Shown here: positions 1 through 8,516 of the stretch, in pieces | How positions within the stretch are numbered: position 1 is the first letter of the stretch | Layout: each line of letters opens with the position of its first letter | Assembly (NCBI RefSeq): GCF_900177345.1 | Contig: NZ_FWZT01000005.1 | Coordinates: 298,162-362,161, forward strand | Source: Pseudobacteriovorax antillogorgiicola | Lineage (GTDB): Bacteria; Bdellovibrionota_B; Oligoflexia; Oligoflexales; Oligoflexaceae | Length of the DNA stretch: 64,000 nt | Direction: 5' to 3' | Translations under genes and position numbers: made by a program | The notes under the pieces: generated by a model | What the model was told of the DNA's origin: nothing | Seen by the model: the letters and a program-made list of their open reading frames with translations, nothing else | The model's database searches: none

Positions 1-489
1 TACTCAGAAGCATTTGCACAGCGAAAGGTCGAAAAGGAGTATCATGCACTTTGTCACGGGATTCCTTCAGAAGAACGCTGGACCCAAACGGAGCCATTGA
101 GCAAAATCCACGCTTCTGCTGGGCGTGTTTACGTTGACTTTGATCAGGGGCTAACTGCCGAAACCCATTTTGAAGTTATCACCAGATTCGAAGAGGATCA
201 GCTCACACTGATCCGTTGCCGCCCCATTACAGGCCGAACCCACCAGATCAGGGCCCACCTTGATTATAGAAACTTGCCAGTGGTCGGCGACCGAAATTAC
301 GGTATCGATTGTTTCTCTAGTCTGCGACCAACTCTACAAACCTTTGCCAAAGAGCAACACATGCTCCACGCAAGAGGATTATGTATTCCTTATTTGAGGG
401 GAGAAGCCAGCAAGAAAATAGTGGCAATCTACCCTCTAGCAATGGCCTCTACTTTGGAAGAGTTGGGAGTCTCCACGCTTAAGGACTAG
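1..489 (+). CDS. RluA-family rRNA/tRNA pseudouridine synthase, C-terminal part (5' end outside window)
   Basis: The reading frame is open from the first base, so the gene starts upstream of the window. The visible part carries hallmarks of the RluA family: the K-x-Y-x-A-L-x-x-G strand (EKEYHALCHG, encoded near 31-60), the substrate-binding TGRTHQIRAHL motif (encoded around 232-264) and the VVGDRNYG motif near 280-303. The catalytic HRLD aspartate lies upstream and cannot be checked. These enzymes isomerise specific uridines in rRNA or tRNA to pseudouridine. Which member (RluA, RluC, RluD, TruC) cannot be told from this fragment. It converges on the FBP-domain gene and overlaps its end by 11 bases. 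A TTG at 97 is an internal leucine, not a start. Confidence 0.85.
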   Translation, partial: YSEAFAQRKVEKEYHALCHGIPSEERWTQTEPLSKIHASAGRVYVDFDQGLTAETHFEVITRFEEDQLTLIRCRPITGRTHQIRAHLDYRNLPVVGDRNYGIDCFSSLRPTLQTFAKEQHMLHARGLCIPYLRGEASKKIVAIYPLAMASTLEELGVSTLKD

Positions 490-949
490 GCGATATTCCA
501 TAGACTCGCTTTGCAAACCGCATCATTTTATCTTGCAAGCGTTCAATGCGTCGTCCCACTGTAATAGTCTCATACATGAAAATGCCTTGGCTCAACCCAC
601 GAACCCGGGCACTACATGCCATATCAGCGCAACAATGGATTCCAATTTTCCTTTTGGGGTTCTCTAATGTTTCAATGAGTGCTGCCTTCACTCCAACATC
701 ATCATTGTTGGCAAAGCACAGATCACATGAAACTGCTGAACTACCATTGCCAGTATTCATACTAAGTACAAAGCCCAGCAACTCACCACCCGACTCAACG
801 CACGCATAGTAATTGCCTGCCTTGGGGTGCTTCCACGCTAGAAAATCAATATCATCCCAAACAATACGATGAATCTCTGGATCGACCCAATCCTTGCGAT
901 CGTCTGGAATGAAGGCTGCCCGGATGTCGGTCATGGAATATTGATTCAT
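479..949 (-). CDS. FBP-type (EF-G-binding-like) zinc-finger protein
   Basis: A 156-residue protein resembling the FBP C-terminal domain, a treble-clef zinc finger found in fusidic-acid resistance (FusB-type) EF-G-binding proteins and in many uncharacterised bacterial proteins. Visible support: an aromatic WDDIDFLAWKHP stretch near residues 31-42, then CDLC in the middle (first zinc half-site), then CCADMACSARVRG near residues 105-117 (second half-site and the conserved ARVRG tail). Members are thought to act on the ribosome/EF-G, but no function is proven for this subtype. It stands alone, convergent with the pseudouridine synthase gene. The ATG start is preceded by an AG-rich stretch (AGGGAATTT) that could serve as ribosome binding site. 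Confidence 0.7.
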   Translation of the reverse strand: MNQYSMTDIRAAFIPDDRKDWVDPEIHRIVWDDIDFLAWKHPKAGNYYACVESGGELLGFVLSMNTGNGSSAVSCDLCFANNDDVGVKAALIETLENPKRKIGIHCCADMACSARVRGLSQGIFMYETITVGRRIERLQDKMMRFAKRVYGISPSP

Positions 950-1088
950 ATAAATTCCCTCCTATCTCGATGTATCCTATTCATACTATCGGATTTTTTT
1001 CGGGAATGGCTCAATTTCATGAAGTTTCAAAGGTGATTTTTTGTGATTTCCAAGTGTTCTCTTTGATTTACCAGCACCGTGGATAGCT

Positions 1089-1457
1089 TTAGCTAGCGGG
1101 ACTGGAAAAACCGTCCAAGCCCAGGTTAAGACGATCTCGACCGGTAGAGGATTGATAACGCACTTTAGAATCCTCAATGAAAAAATCTGCCTCTCCTTTG
1201 ACCAATGTAGAGTGGAAGCTGCCAGTCAATTCCAGAGTGATAGTAAGCTTATCACCGATCAGGTTTTCGACTTTACCCTTGAGGCGGATTTTAGTTTGGC
1301 GATTGAAGCGATGGGTACGGGATTCATCATCAAGGAATGAAAATGCTGCTTTATCTTCATTGAGAGATAAGTTGGTCACAGACCCCACATACTTTTCAGT
1401 CAACTGATTTTCACTGAGTTCAAACAAGTTCCAACGGCTATTTTCGAGACGGACCAT
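1089..1457 (-). CDS. hypothetical protein, beta-rich
   Basis: The protein is about 122 residues from the ATG at 1457, chosen because GGGGGAG sits about 5 bases before it. An in-frame TTG at 1547 would add 30 residues with a hydrophobic stretch and cannot be excluded. The sequence alternates short charged and hydrophobic segments (for example TKIRLKGKVENLIGDKLTITLEL), suggesting a small beta-barrel. PilZ was considered, but no RxxxR or DxSxxG motif is present. No family recognised. It lies just upstream of, and on the same strand as, no clear partner; the next minus-strand gene (1602-1886) is 145 bases away. Confidence 0.5.
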   Translation of the reverse strand: MVRLENSRWNLFELSENQLTEKYVGSVTNLSLNEDKAAFSFLDDESRTHRFNRQTKIRLKGKVENLIGDKLTITLELTGSFHSTLVKGEADFFIEDSKVRYQSSTGRDRLNLGLDGFSSPAS

Positions 1458-1601
1458 GATGGCTCCCCCATAAGTTGCCGCTAGCTGACTGGGAATAAAG
1501 ATAGTAGCGACAATTCCTGGAATCAATTCAACATTTTTTTTAAACAACTAGAACTATTACTACTTTTGCAAGGTAAAAGTGTTTCGAAGAGCTGCTTGAG
1601 T

Positions 1602-1886
1602 TTAAGATCGAGGCAGATAACCTTGCGACCTAAGGCCCTGGTATAGCTTACTCAGCTTTCCAAGGACTTGATCGATCGCATGCTTAGCATTGACTGTGAA
1701 ATCATGCTCAAACTCCAGGGTGTTACAATCGGCTCTCATCGAACAAACGAGGCGGCTCGGCTGGATATTCACCAAAACCTGCAAGACCTGACAGGGCATG
1801 ACACCCATATTGCGTAACTTGATTTCCAGATAACGGCTCAAAAAAGGCGAATAATTACAGCTGTCGAAGGTAACTTTAACATCCAT
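1602..1886 (-). CDS. small hypothetical protein, possibly HPF/RaiA-like
   Basis: A 94-residue protein. Its start (MDVKVTF, then SPFLSRYLEIKLRNMG) and its end (AKHAIDQVLGKLSKLYQ) echo the beta-alpha-beta-beta-alpha layout of ribosome hibernation factors, which begin with a strand, a helix with Y-x-E-x-K-L, and end with an amphipathic A-I-D-x-x-x-x-K-L helix. The resemblance is by eye, without the full conserved core, so the call is an inference. Three cysteines lie in the N-terminal half. It is followed on the same strand by the 1089-1457 gene and diverges from the 2108 lipoprotein. Confidence 0.5.
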   Translation of the reverse strand: MDVKVTFDSCNYSPFLSRYLEIKLRNMGVMPCQVLQVLVNIQPSRLVCSMRADCNTLEFEHDFTVNAKHAIDQVLGKLSKLYQGLRSQGYLPRS

Positions 1887-2107
1887 ACTCTACCTCAATT
1901 TTTTTTCCAGGCCGTCAATCTAGTTGGGCAGTATGTGAATGAAATAAATGGATTGTTAAGTTTACCAGATGTGAATCTTGACCGTGAACCTTCTATAAAT
2001 ACTAATTCATACATAAACTTAGCAAATTTAATTCAAGACTTAGCGGTGAACGACCGATAACAAGCCCAGGGAATCCTATAGACACGATTATGGACTGGAA
2101 ATGAATC

Positions 2108-2875
2108 ATGAACCTCTTACATTTGAAATCTTTTTGTATCCTCAGCGTAACTCTGATCTCTTGCAATGGCGGTAACTTCAACGGCCAACAAGGCAACGAA
2201 GAACTAGGAGCAGCCGCCACATCCGACCAAGTTGAACAACGCTTGGAGGATATCGGAGTCTCCGACGCCACGAGCCTTGCAGATGCCTGCGAAAAGGTTG
2301 ACGAGCTCAACATCCAAGAGTCAAAAACTAGCATATCCTATGCGGAACGAAGGAACTGCAATTGGAACCAAGGCCCAAACCTAGAGCCGAGAGATAGGTT
2401 CGTGCAAGCCTTCGAAACAAGCAAGGCCAGCATTCAAGTTCCTGCTGGGTCCGTTCTTTGTAGCATCGATCTTGCATCACAAGACAATGCTCGTATGCAT
2501 TATGACGATTTTCTTTTTCTAACCCTTGAAGACAAAGTTATTTTTGGTAGTAACCAAGGCGTCACGAGTCGTTTGGATCGCAGCGATGATATCTTTTCAT
2601 GGGACTTTTCCAAAATTGCTGGCTTACAGATTGGAAATTTCGAGTCACCATATTACTGCATCGGAGGCTTGCAAAGCTGCAGCCTACCTCCACATGATCA
2701 AGAGGGCCCCATTGCCTTAGCCCTTGAAACCAAAGCCATAGCTCCCATAGCTCTCGAAGTCGCAGGGCAAACCCAGCTGGCATTGGACTTGATCGCCACA
2801 GGTGACAACGACGATGAGGACTGTATGCACACGCAGCTCGACCTAGACGTTACGGTGAAATTTATCAAGTTATAA
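2108..2875 (+). CDS. predicted lipoprotein, unknown function
   Basis: A 255-residue protein with a signal peptide ending in a lipobox (LISC, Cys about residue 19), so it should be lipidated and attached to a membrane. The mature part begins with a Gly/Asn/Gln-rich linker (NGGNFNGQQGNEE). It then has a helical, Cys-containing segment and a beta-rich C-terminal half ending in an acidic stretch (DNDDEDC) and final strands. Several cysteines outside the lipobox suggest disulfides. No family recognised. It is monocistronic, with a hairpin downstream that can end transcription from both this gene and the convergent CBS gene. Confidence 0.75.
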   Translation: MNLLHLKSFCILSVTLISCNGGNFNGQQGNEELGAAATSDQVEQRLEDIGVSDATSLADACEKVDELNIQESKTSISYAERRNCNWNQGPNLEPRDRFVQAFETSKASIQVPAGSVLCSIDLASQDNARMHYDDFLFLTLEDKVIFGSNQGVTSRLDRSDDIFSWDFSKIAGLQIGNFESPYYCIGGLQSCSLPPHDQEGPIALALETKAIAPIALEVAGQTQLALDLIATGDNDDEDCMHTQLDLDVTVKFIKL

Positions 2876-2904
2876 CGAGCAGCAAGCGCTCGAAGACCTT
2901 CGAA

Positions 2905-2936
2905 AAAGCTTCTGTATTCCTGAGAAGCTTTCTTCG
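2905..2936. terminator. bidirectional hairpin between convergent genes
   Basis: A perfect 9-bp inverted repeat: AAAGCTTCT at 2905-2913 and AGAAGCTTT at 2923-2931, with a 9-base loop. A-rich flanks on one side and TTTCTTC on the other. It sits between convergent genes ending at 2875 and 2949, the expected place for a bidirectional terminator. Confidence 0.65.
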
Positions 2937-2948
2937 GATGCCTATTCC

Positions 2949-3443
2949 CTAGATCCCCAAGCCAGATAGAGCATTCATAACCCGTTGCACCACTGGGTTT
3001 GCCATAAATAGTTCGCCCTTGGCTTCAGCCTCATCCAAAATAGACTGATCTCTTTTAAGCAGTGCACTGAGAATTTGAAGCAAATCAGTCTGGGTCACCA
3101 GACTCACCAGCCGTCCTTCCTCATAGTAAGGCAAAGCTCGGACGGTTTTCTGGTTGAAAGCGAGCACCAAGTTATCTAGGGTAGACTCACCATCTACAGC
3201 ATGAAGTCCCGTTTTCATAATATCCTGGGCTTGGAGAGAGTTAAAATGCTGAGGCGAAAGCATCACCGCATTAAGAATGGCATCATAGTCCACAAGGCCA
3301 ACGAGGTCACCATTGCGAAGAACCGCTGCATGGTGGATTCCCTCTTTTTTCATTAGCTCGTAGACAAATTGGATATTCTCGTCACTTTCTACCGATACCA
3401 GGGACTTCTTTTTAGAAAAATCTATACAGTCTTTTACCAACAT
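2949..3443 (-). CDS. tandem CBS-domain protein
   Basis: A 164-residue protein made of two CBS modules and a short C-terminal helix. The first module spans about residues 10-60 (VSVESDENIQFVYELMKKEGIHHAAVLRNGDLVGLVDYDAIL). The second spans about 73-125 (IMKTGLHAVDGESTLDNLVLAFNQKTVRALPYYEEGRLVSLVTQTDLL). CBS pairs bind adenosine nucleotides and usually sense energy status or regulate an attached or partner protein. No output domain is attached, so the target is unknown. Single gene with its own upstream region; the start has an AGGAGT-type site just before ATG (CTACAAGGAGTCGGTC in the coding sense). Confidence 0.85.
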   Translation of the reverse strand: MLVKDCIDFSKKKSLVSVESDENIQFVYELMKKEGIHHAAVLRNGDLVGLVDYDAILNAVMLSPQHFNSLQAQDIMKTGLHAVDGESTLDNLVLAFNQKTVRALPYYEEGRLVSLVTQTDLLQILSALLKRDQSILDEAEAKGELFMANPVVQRVMNALSGLGI

Positions 3444-3671
3444 GACCGACTCCTTGTAGGATTTGATACAGTCTAAGCTCCTAACGGGTCTAATGCCAAA
3501 TCTGTTCCAAGCTAGGCTAGACGTTCCGTCCCTCCCATCCTATCCCAGGAAACGCAGACTCTGAATACCTGATATGCCTCACGTATCACATGCGGGCTGT
3601 GCCTAGGCAGCAATCGTTTTGACCTACTGCATGATAGTTCCTACAAACCATCCCCAGTGTCTAGGGAGACC

Positions 3672-4343
3672 TTACAGGTGATCCGCCACAAAGGCTGACG
3701 CTTCTCTAGCTAATCGTTCAAGAACTTCATCAGCAGTCACGCCGCTCCGCTTCAGAGTTTTGAAGCTATGATCAGCTCCCTTGATCACAACCATCCGCCT
3801 TCCCGTCCCGAGGCCAGCAACAACCTTTTTCATCAATGACAGTTGTGCCAAGGCATCGCGATCCCCCTGCAAAAAAAGCATCGGACCCTCGACAGCCTTC
3901 AGGTGATCCCCTCGAACAGTGCCTTCTTTTCCTGCTGGGTGGAGGGGAAAACCAAAAAATATCAGACCTCGCACTGCTGGATTCGGCGTCTCGCTCAGGT
4001 GTAGCGAACTCATGCGCCCTCCCATAGACTTTCCCCCCAAGAATAGCGGCACATCGCCCAGATTTTCCTCGGCCCACGATATCGCTGCAGCGATGGTTGG
4101 TAAAAGCTTATTCTTGTGATCTGGACGCTTACGGCCATCGTCCATATAGGGAAATTGGTAGCGTAAAGAGGCCAACCCATTGTGGTTCAACTGCTCGGTG
4201 AGAGCTTCCATAAAAGGGTGATCCATGCCAGCACCAGCTCCATGGGCTAGCAAGATCACAGCGCGTGAGGCTCTCGGTCGATTGAGCAAGCCAGAAACTT
4301 CGCGGTCTAAACTTGGAATGTGAATGGTCACTTTAGATTGCAT
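3672..4343 (-). CDS. alpha/beta hydrolase, Tex30/KANL3-like
   Basis: A 223-residue alpha/beta hydrolase of the short dienelactone-hydrolase-like group that also contains TEX30/KANL3. Motifs: LLAHGAGAGMDHPFM near residue 31 (oxyanion-hole region), GGKSMGGRMSS near 103 (nucleophile elbow G-K-S-M-G, serine nucleophile), FLQGDRD near 173 (acid region) and GADHSFK near 204 (catalytic His). No signal peptide, so probably cytoplasmic. Substrate unknown. Diverges from the oligopeptidase B gene at 4476. Confidence 0.85.
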   Translation of the reverse strand: MQSKVTIHIPSLDREVSGLLNRPRASRAVILLAHGAGAGMDHPFMEALTEQLNHNGLASLRYQFPYMDDGRKRPDHKNKLLPTIAAAISWAEENLGDVPLFLGGKSMGGRMSSLHLSETPNPAVRGLIFFGFPLHPAGKEGTVRGDHLKAVEGPMLFLQGDRDALAQLSLMKKVVAGLGTGRRMVVIKGADHSFKTLKRSGVTADEVLERLAREASAFVADHL

Positions 4344-4475
4344 GGTACTGCCTTTCTTAGCTAGCCATCGATCGTAATTCGTTTCACTGATGATCTCTAC
4401 TGCCTAAGATTTTTTCTTGTGTTATCAGATTAGGGCTTAAGGTACGGTCAGCCCTCTAACTAAGAAAGGATCAAT

Positions 4476-6605
4476 ATGCGCCAGAAACTACTAGCTCTCA
4501 CTTCCTTGCTCTGCCTCAGCTCCGGCATAGCCCTCGCGACGATCAGTGCTCCCAAGGCTCCTCAAAAACCTAAGGAGTTGATCAAGCACGGTGACAAGCG
4601 AATTGATCCCTACTATTGGCTGAACGAGCGGCAAAACCCCGATGTCATCGCCTACCTTAACGCAGAAAATGATTTCACAGAAGCTCATATGTCCAAGCAC
4701 GAGGCCCTTCAAGATGAGCTTTTTAACGAGATGAAATCGCGGATTAAAAAAGCTGATAGTACCGCACCGTACTATGACAATGGCTATTTTTACTACACAC
4801 GAACCAGAGAGCAAGGCAACTATCGCCTCTACTGCCGCAAGAAGAGCAACCTCAACCAAGTGGAGGAGATCATGCTCGACGTGGATAAGTTGAGCCAAGA
4901 TCTTCCCTATACCAGTGTCTACAATGTTAGTGTTAGCCCAAACAATCAGCTCTTGGGCTATGCTCATGATAAGGTGGGCCGAAGAATCTACTCTATTTAT
5001 TTCAAGGACCTAAAAACTGGAAAGATGCTTCCTCAATTTATTGAGAATGTCACTGGAAACTTTGTTTGGGCTAACGACTCAAAGACTTTATTCTATACCA
5101 AGCAGGATCCACAAACGCTACGCTTCAACCAAGTGTTCCGTTATTCACTCGACACCGGAAAGAGCCAGCTCGTGTTCGAAGAGAAAGATGAGGCATTCTC
5201 CGTTTACGTTGGCAAATCCGTCACCAATCGCTATATCCTTGCCGAAAGCGTGAGCACTGAAACTACTGAAACCAGGTGGGTGTCTGCCGACAGCCCTAAA
5301 GATTCCTGGACCATCTTCCACCCCAGAAAGCGAGGCCTTCGTTACGAGGTTTTCGACGGCGACGATCGGTTTTTTGTTCTAACAAATCATCAAGCTAAGA
5401 ACTATCAGCTCATGTCGACACCAACTTCAAAAACATCGCTAAAGTATTGGAAAACAGTCATCAAGCACCAAGCTGATAAGCACTTGCAAAGCGCACGCGT
5501 ATTTAAAGAGCACATCATTCTTCTAGAGAAAAAAGGGGGTCTAGCTCGCCTTAAGATTTTCAATCGTAAAAACAATAAATCCAGCTATATCAAATTTGAT
5601 GATCCGGCTTATCGCACCAACTTTTACGTCAACGCTGTGTACGACACCAATACCTTTCTCTATAGCTATGAGTCGATGACAACACCCCCTAGCATCTATA
5701 GTTATAACTTCGACAACAAGCGGCAACAACTCATCAAACAAAAAGATGTGTTGGGTGACTTCAATCGAAGGGACTACACCTCGAAGCGAATCTTGGCACC
5801 GGCTCGGGATGGCGCTAAAATCCCTGTCTCCATAGTGTATCGACGAGATTTGAAGCGCAATGGCAACAATCCAACCGTTCTTTACGGCTATGGATCATAC
5901 GGCTCCACTGTCGAGCCTGGGTTTAGTAGCAATCGCCTCAGTCTTCTCGATCGCGGCTTTATTTTTGCTATTGCCCACATTCGCGGTGGCGCCATGCTCG
6001 GGCGCACTTGGTACGAAGACGGCAAGCTGCTAAAGAAGAAAAACACCTTCACAGATTTTATTGATGTCAGTGAATACTTAATCCGCAATAAGTACACCAA
6101 CTCAAAGAAGCTCTATGCTTCGGGAGGCAGTGCGGGAGGTCTACTGATGGGTGCTGTGATCAATATGAGGCCTGATCTTTACAATGGAGTCATTGCAGCG
6201 GTACCCTTCGTGGACGTCGTGACAACAATGCTTGATGATAGCATTCCCCTAACGACCGGCGAATATGATGAGTGGGGTAACCCCAACAATAAGGAGTACT
6301 ACAACTACATGAAGTCATACTCTCCTTATGATAATGTAGAGGCCAAGGAGTATCCCAATCTTCTAGTGACCACTGGTTTCCACGATAGCCAGGTCCAATA
6401 CTGGGAACCAGCAAAATGGGTGGCCAAGCTTAGGAACTTAAAGAAGGGCGACCAGCTCGTCCTCTTAAAAACGAATATGGACGCTGGTCATGGCGGAGCT
6501 TCAGGGCGATTCAATGCCTTGAAAGAGCTAGCATTTGACTACTCATTCATCATGGGTTTAGAGGGCATCAAACCAAAGCCAACAAAGACACCAAATTCCC
6601 TTTAA
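4476..6605 (+). CDS. ptrB: oligopeptidase B-like S9A peptidase, with signal peptide
   Basis: A 709-residue prolyl-oligopeptidase-family serine peptidase. The N-terminus is a signal peptide (residues 1-21, ending GIALA), so the enzyme should be exported, unlike the cytoplasmic E. coli PtrB. A beta-propeller spans about residues 80-420 and the alpha/beta hydrolase domain follows. Visible catalytic residues: Ser552 in GGSAGG, Asp637 in GFHDSQV, His672 in DAGHGG. The propeller/hydrolase junction carries the family motif YGYGSYG. Oligopeptidase B cuts after Arg/Lys in small peptides; that specificity is assumed from family. Start ATG has an AAAGGA site before it. It ends 4 bases inside the convergent EEP gene. 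Confidence 0.9.
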   Translation: MRQKLLALTSLLCLSSGIALATISAPKAPQKPKELIKHGDKRIDPYYWLNERQNPDVIAYLNAENDFTEAHMSKHEALQDELFNEMKSRIKKADSTAPYYDNGYFYYTRTREQGNYRLYCRKKSNLNQVEEIMLDVDKLSQDLPYTSVYNVSVSPNNQLLGYAHDKVGRRIYSIYFKDLKTGKMLPQFIENVTGNFVWANDSKTLFYTKQDPQTLRFNQVFRYSLDTGKSQLVFEEKDEAFSVYVGKSVTNRYILAESVSTETTETRWVSADSPKDSWTIFHPRKRGLRYEVFDGDDRFFVLTNHQAKNYQLMSTPTSKTSLKYWKTVIKHQADKHLQSARVFKEHIILLEKKGGLARLKIFNRKNNKSSYIKFDDPAYRTNFYVNAVYDTNTFLYSYESMTTPPSIYSYNFDNKRQQLIKQKDVLGDFNRRDYTSKRILAPARDGAKIPVSIVYRRDLKRNGNNPTVLYGYGSYGSTVEPGFSSNRLSLLDRGFIFAIAHIRGGAMLGRTWYEDGKLLKKKNTFTDFIDVSEYLIRNKYTNSKKLYASGGSAGGLLMGAVINMRPDLYNGVIAAVPFVDVVTTMLDDSIPLTTGEYDEWGNPNNKEYYNYMKSYSPYDNVEAKEYPNLLVTTGFHDSQVQYWEPAKWVAKLRNLKKGDQLVLLKTNMDAGHGGASGRFNALKELAFDYSFIMGLEGIKPKPTKTPNSL

Positions 6606-7414
6606 GGCTTCAAAACTAAAGATGCTTGGATTGCGTAGTGGTCGGAAGACTTGGCTTCGGTAATAATTGAGGCCCTTTCGACCACAAATCCACGTTGAAA
6701 GATGTGATCCAGCCTTTGGAGTTCCTTGCGATGATCTTGGCGAATCGACACGTAGCTGAGCCCGTAGTCGTCCATCACCTGGCACACTTCATTAAAGTAC
6801 TTTTTCGTAAAGGTATTAAAATCGCCAGCAACAATCACCGGACCGTCAAACTCACCAATCGTTTCCATGACTTCTAGCAAATCCGCCCCAGCGCGCTTGC
6901 GACCTCTGACCAAAGGCTGATGAACATTGACAATTCGAGTTTCAACTTTGTCGATATAGTAGTGACTCACGACAGCGACTTTTGGTGTCTTAACCAAAGG
7001 CTCAGTTTTGGAGAAATGCACCACTTGGGTGCGTTCATCAAGGCTTTGCCAGCGGGATAAATTTAGCACCCCCTCTCGTAGCCCATCCATTCTTTCGTAG
7101 CTAGCGCCGTGGATTCCTTTGTAGCCATCAGGCACATAGTCAATCAAGCCATGTGGAGATGCGAGCACTTCTTGCAGGCACCAAACGTCATTGCGATGTA
7201 CTATATTCATAAAATCCCGAAAGAAATCCATTCCCCCATTGCCTTTAAACACATTCCAAACACCAATTTTTATTTGGCGACCACTGCAAGGCCCTGCCCC
7301 TTTGTCTAGGATTTTGAGATCGTCCTGAATATTGGTTTCGATTTTCAGGGCCTGATAGAAATTGTTAATTACCTTCCTAAGAGGGCGTCGGAGTTTGGGA
7401 ACTTCATCAGCCAT
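6602..7414 (-). CDS. endonuclease/exonuclease/phosphatase (EEP) family protein
   Basis: About 270 residues from the ATG at 7414, chosen because GAGGT lies just upstream; longer starts at 7429 and 7489 lack a site. EEP fold motifs run in order: KIGVWNVFKG (first strand, Asn), WCLQEV (metal-binding Glu), IVNVHQP, VIVAGDFNTF (GDFN, catalytic Asp-Asn), RLDHIF (LDHI) and SSDHYAI (SDH, catalytic His). All core residues of a Mg-dependent phosphodiesterase are therefore present. Substrate could be nucleic acid, lipid or inositol phosphate. No signal peptide. Tail-to-tail overlap of 4 bases with oligopeptidase B. Confidence 0.85.
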   Translation of the reverse strand: MADEVPKLRRPLRKVINNFYQALKIETNIQDDLKILDKGAGPCSGRQIKIGVWNVFKGNGGMDFFRDFMNIVHRNDVWCLQEVLASPHGLIDYVPDGYKGIHGASYERMDGLREGVLNLSRWQSLDERTQVVHFSKTEPLVKTPKVAVVSHYYIDKVETRIVNVHQPLVRGRKRAGADLLEVMETIGEFDGPVIVAGDFNTFTKKYFNEVCQVMDDYGLSYVSIRQDHRKELQRLDHIFQRGFVVERASIITEAKSSDHYAIQASLVLKP

Positions 7415-7691
7415 AGCTACCTCGTACATGGAGAGAATCGAAAATGGAGGGTCTTTTAAGATACTAGAGTATCTACCAGATGGCTGCAAGTGACCCTGAC
7501 CTCACAATTTTTTGAGAGTAAAAAAACATCTCTTAATGACCTAACCTTGTCTAGTTTTTGGTCGCCAGCCCCGAATATTAATCAATTTTTTATTTCTAGC
7601 ACACCTATCATTCGGTAATCGCAAGCATCTTCGCCGGTATGCTTATTGCTCAACCACTAGAGGAATGGGCATCTAAGGTGAGGGAAACCAG

Positions 7692-8465
7692 ATGAAATTT
7701 TTGACTATATTAGTGATGACTGCATGGATAAACGGGTGTGGCGGCGAGTCCTCTCGGGGCGATATCCCTGAACCACGCTTTGACAGTAGCTCAGCAGATC
7801 TTGGTCAGAACGGTCTTGTGATGGCCGAGGCCACAGGGAACCTTGAAAGCAGCGAGCAAGAAGTGGACATACTTCGAGACCAATTAGAAGCGGCTGAACA
7901 GCTCTCTGAACAAGAGCGAGCAGCCTTGGAAAAAAAGCTGGCTGAAGCTGAAGCCAAGCGCGAAGAAGCCTTGCGAGAAATCGAAGAACTACAAGCTGCC
8001 CAGCAAGAATTGGAAGCCAAGCAAATGGCATTAGAGGAAGAACTTAAACGTGCTGGACAAAATGCCATCGGCGTTCGCATCTTTCATGAGCAAGACTGTA
8101 TTGATATAAGCGGTGGCTGGACTTGGGATAATATCAATGCCATTGCCTATCCCTGCCATAGCGATGATAATCAGCGTTTTCAATTCGAGTATGTCAACGA
8201 TACCGATTTTCGCCTGATCGCTAAGCACAGTGGTAAGTGCCTCTTCGTTGAAGGCGCATCGAATCAGGTGGAAGCTAATATTCACCAGAAAACCTGTGCC
8301 CGCGATGGGAATCAATATGAGATCTTCACCTTTATCCATCGCCAAGGTGATGAGGCAAAGATTCAGAGCAAGGGCTCCCAAAAGTGCTTCAAAGTTCAAT
8401 CCAATAACAATTTGAGCCAAAACGATTGTAACAACATTTTCACTGTCTTCAAAATTGCGCCGTAA
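7692..8465 (+). CDS. lipoprotein with coiled coil and ricin-like lectin domain
   Basis: A 257-residue protein with three parts. A lipoprotein signal ends in NGCGG (Cys about residue 16). A highly charged coiled coil (about residues 48-125, rich in Glu, Ala, Lys, Gln with LEKKLAEAEAKREEAL-type heptads) probably acts as a stalk. The last ~130 residues form a ricin-type beta-trefoil-like module, with repeated C-x-D/F-V...W/F...C...Q-x-F patterns (for example QRFQFEY, KCLFVEG and KCFKVQS). The ricin fold usually binds sugars. The architecture suggests a surface-displayed carbohydrate binder on a rigid spacer. GAGGG lies upstream of the ATG. Monocistronic. Confidence 0.8.
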   Translation: MKFLTILVMTAWINGCGGESSRGDIPEPRFDSSSADLGQNGLVMAEATGNLESSEQEVDILRDQLEAAEQLSEQERAALEKKLAEAEAKREEALREIEELQAAQQELEAKQMALEEELKRAGQNAIGVRIFHEQDCIDISGGWTWDNINAIAYPCHSDDNQRFQFEYVNDTDFRLIAKHSGKCLFVEGASNQVEANIHQKTCARDGNQYEIFTFIHRQGDEAKIQSKGSQKCFKVQSNNNLSQNDCNNIFTVFKIAP

Positions 8466-8483
8466 CCACCGAACCACACCTTC

Positions 8484-8500
8484 GGGGCTATACGCCCCTT
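8484..8500 (+). terminator. short GC hairpin after the lectin lipoprotein
   Basis: GGGGC at 8484-8488 and GCCCC at 8494-8498 can form a 5-bp stem with a 5-base loop just after the stop at 8465. Only two T follow, so this is a weak terminator candidate. Confidence 0.35.
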
Positions 8501-8516
8501 GAACGACTTAGAAAAA

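Noticed and set aside
2002..2334. 110-residue minus frame over the 2108 lipoprotein start
   Set aside because: Overlaps a lipoprotein signal peptide on the other strand; no own features.
7705..8080. Ala/Leu/Ser-rich open frames antisense to the coiled coil
   Set aside because: Antisense of Glu/Ala/Lys-rich coding is commonly open; no start site or motif.
8031..8477. 148-residue open frame antisense to the lectin lipoprotein
   Set aside because: Shadow of a better-supported gene with signal peptide and domain structure on the opposite strand.
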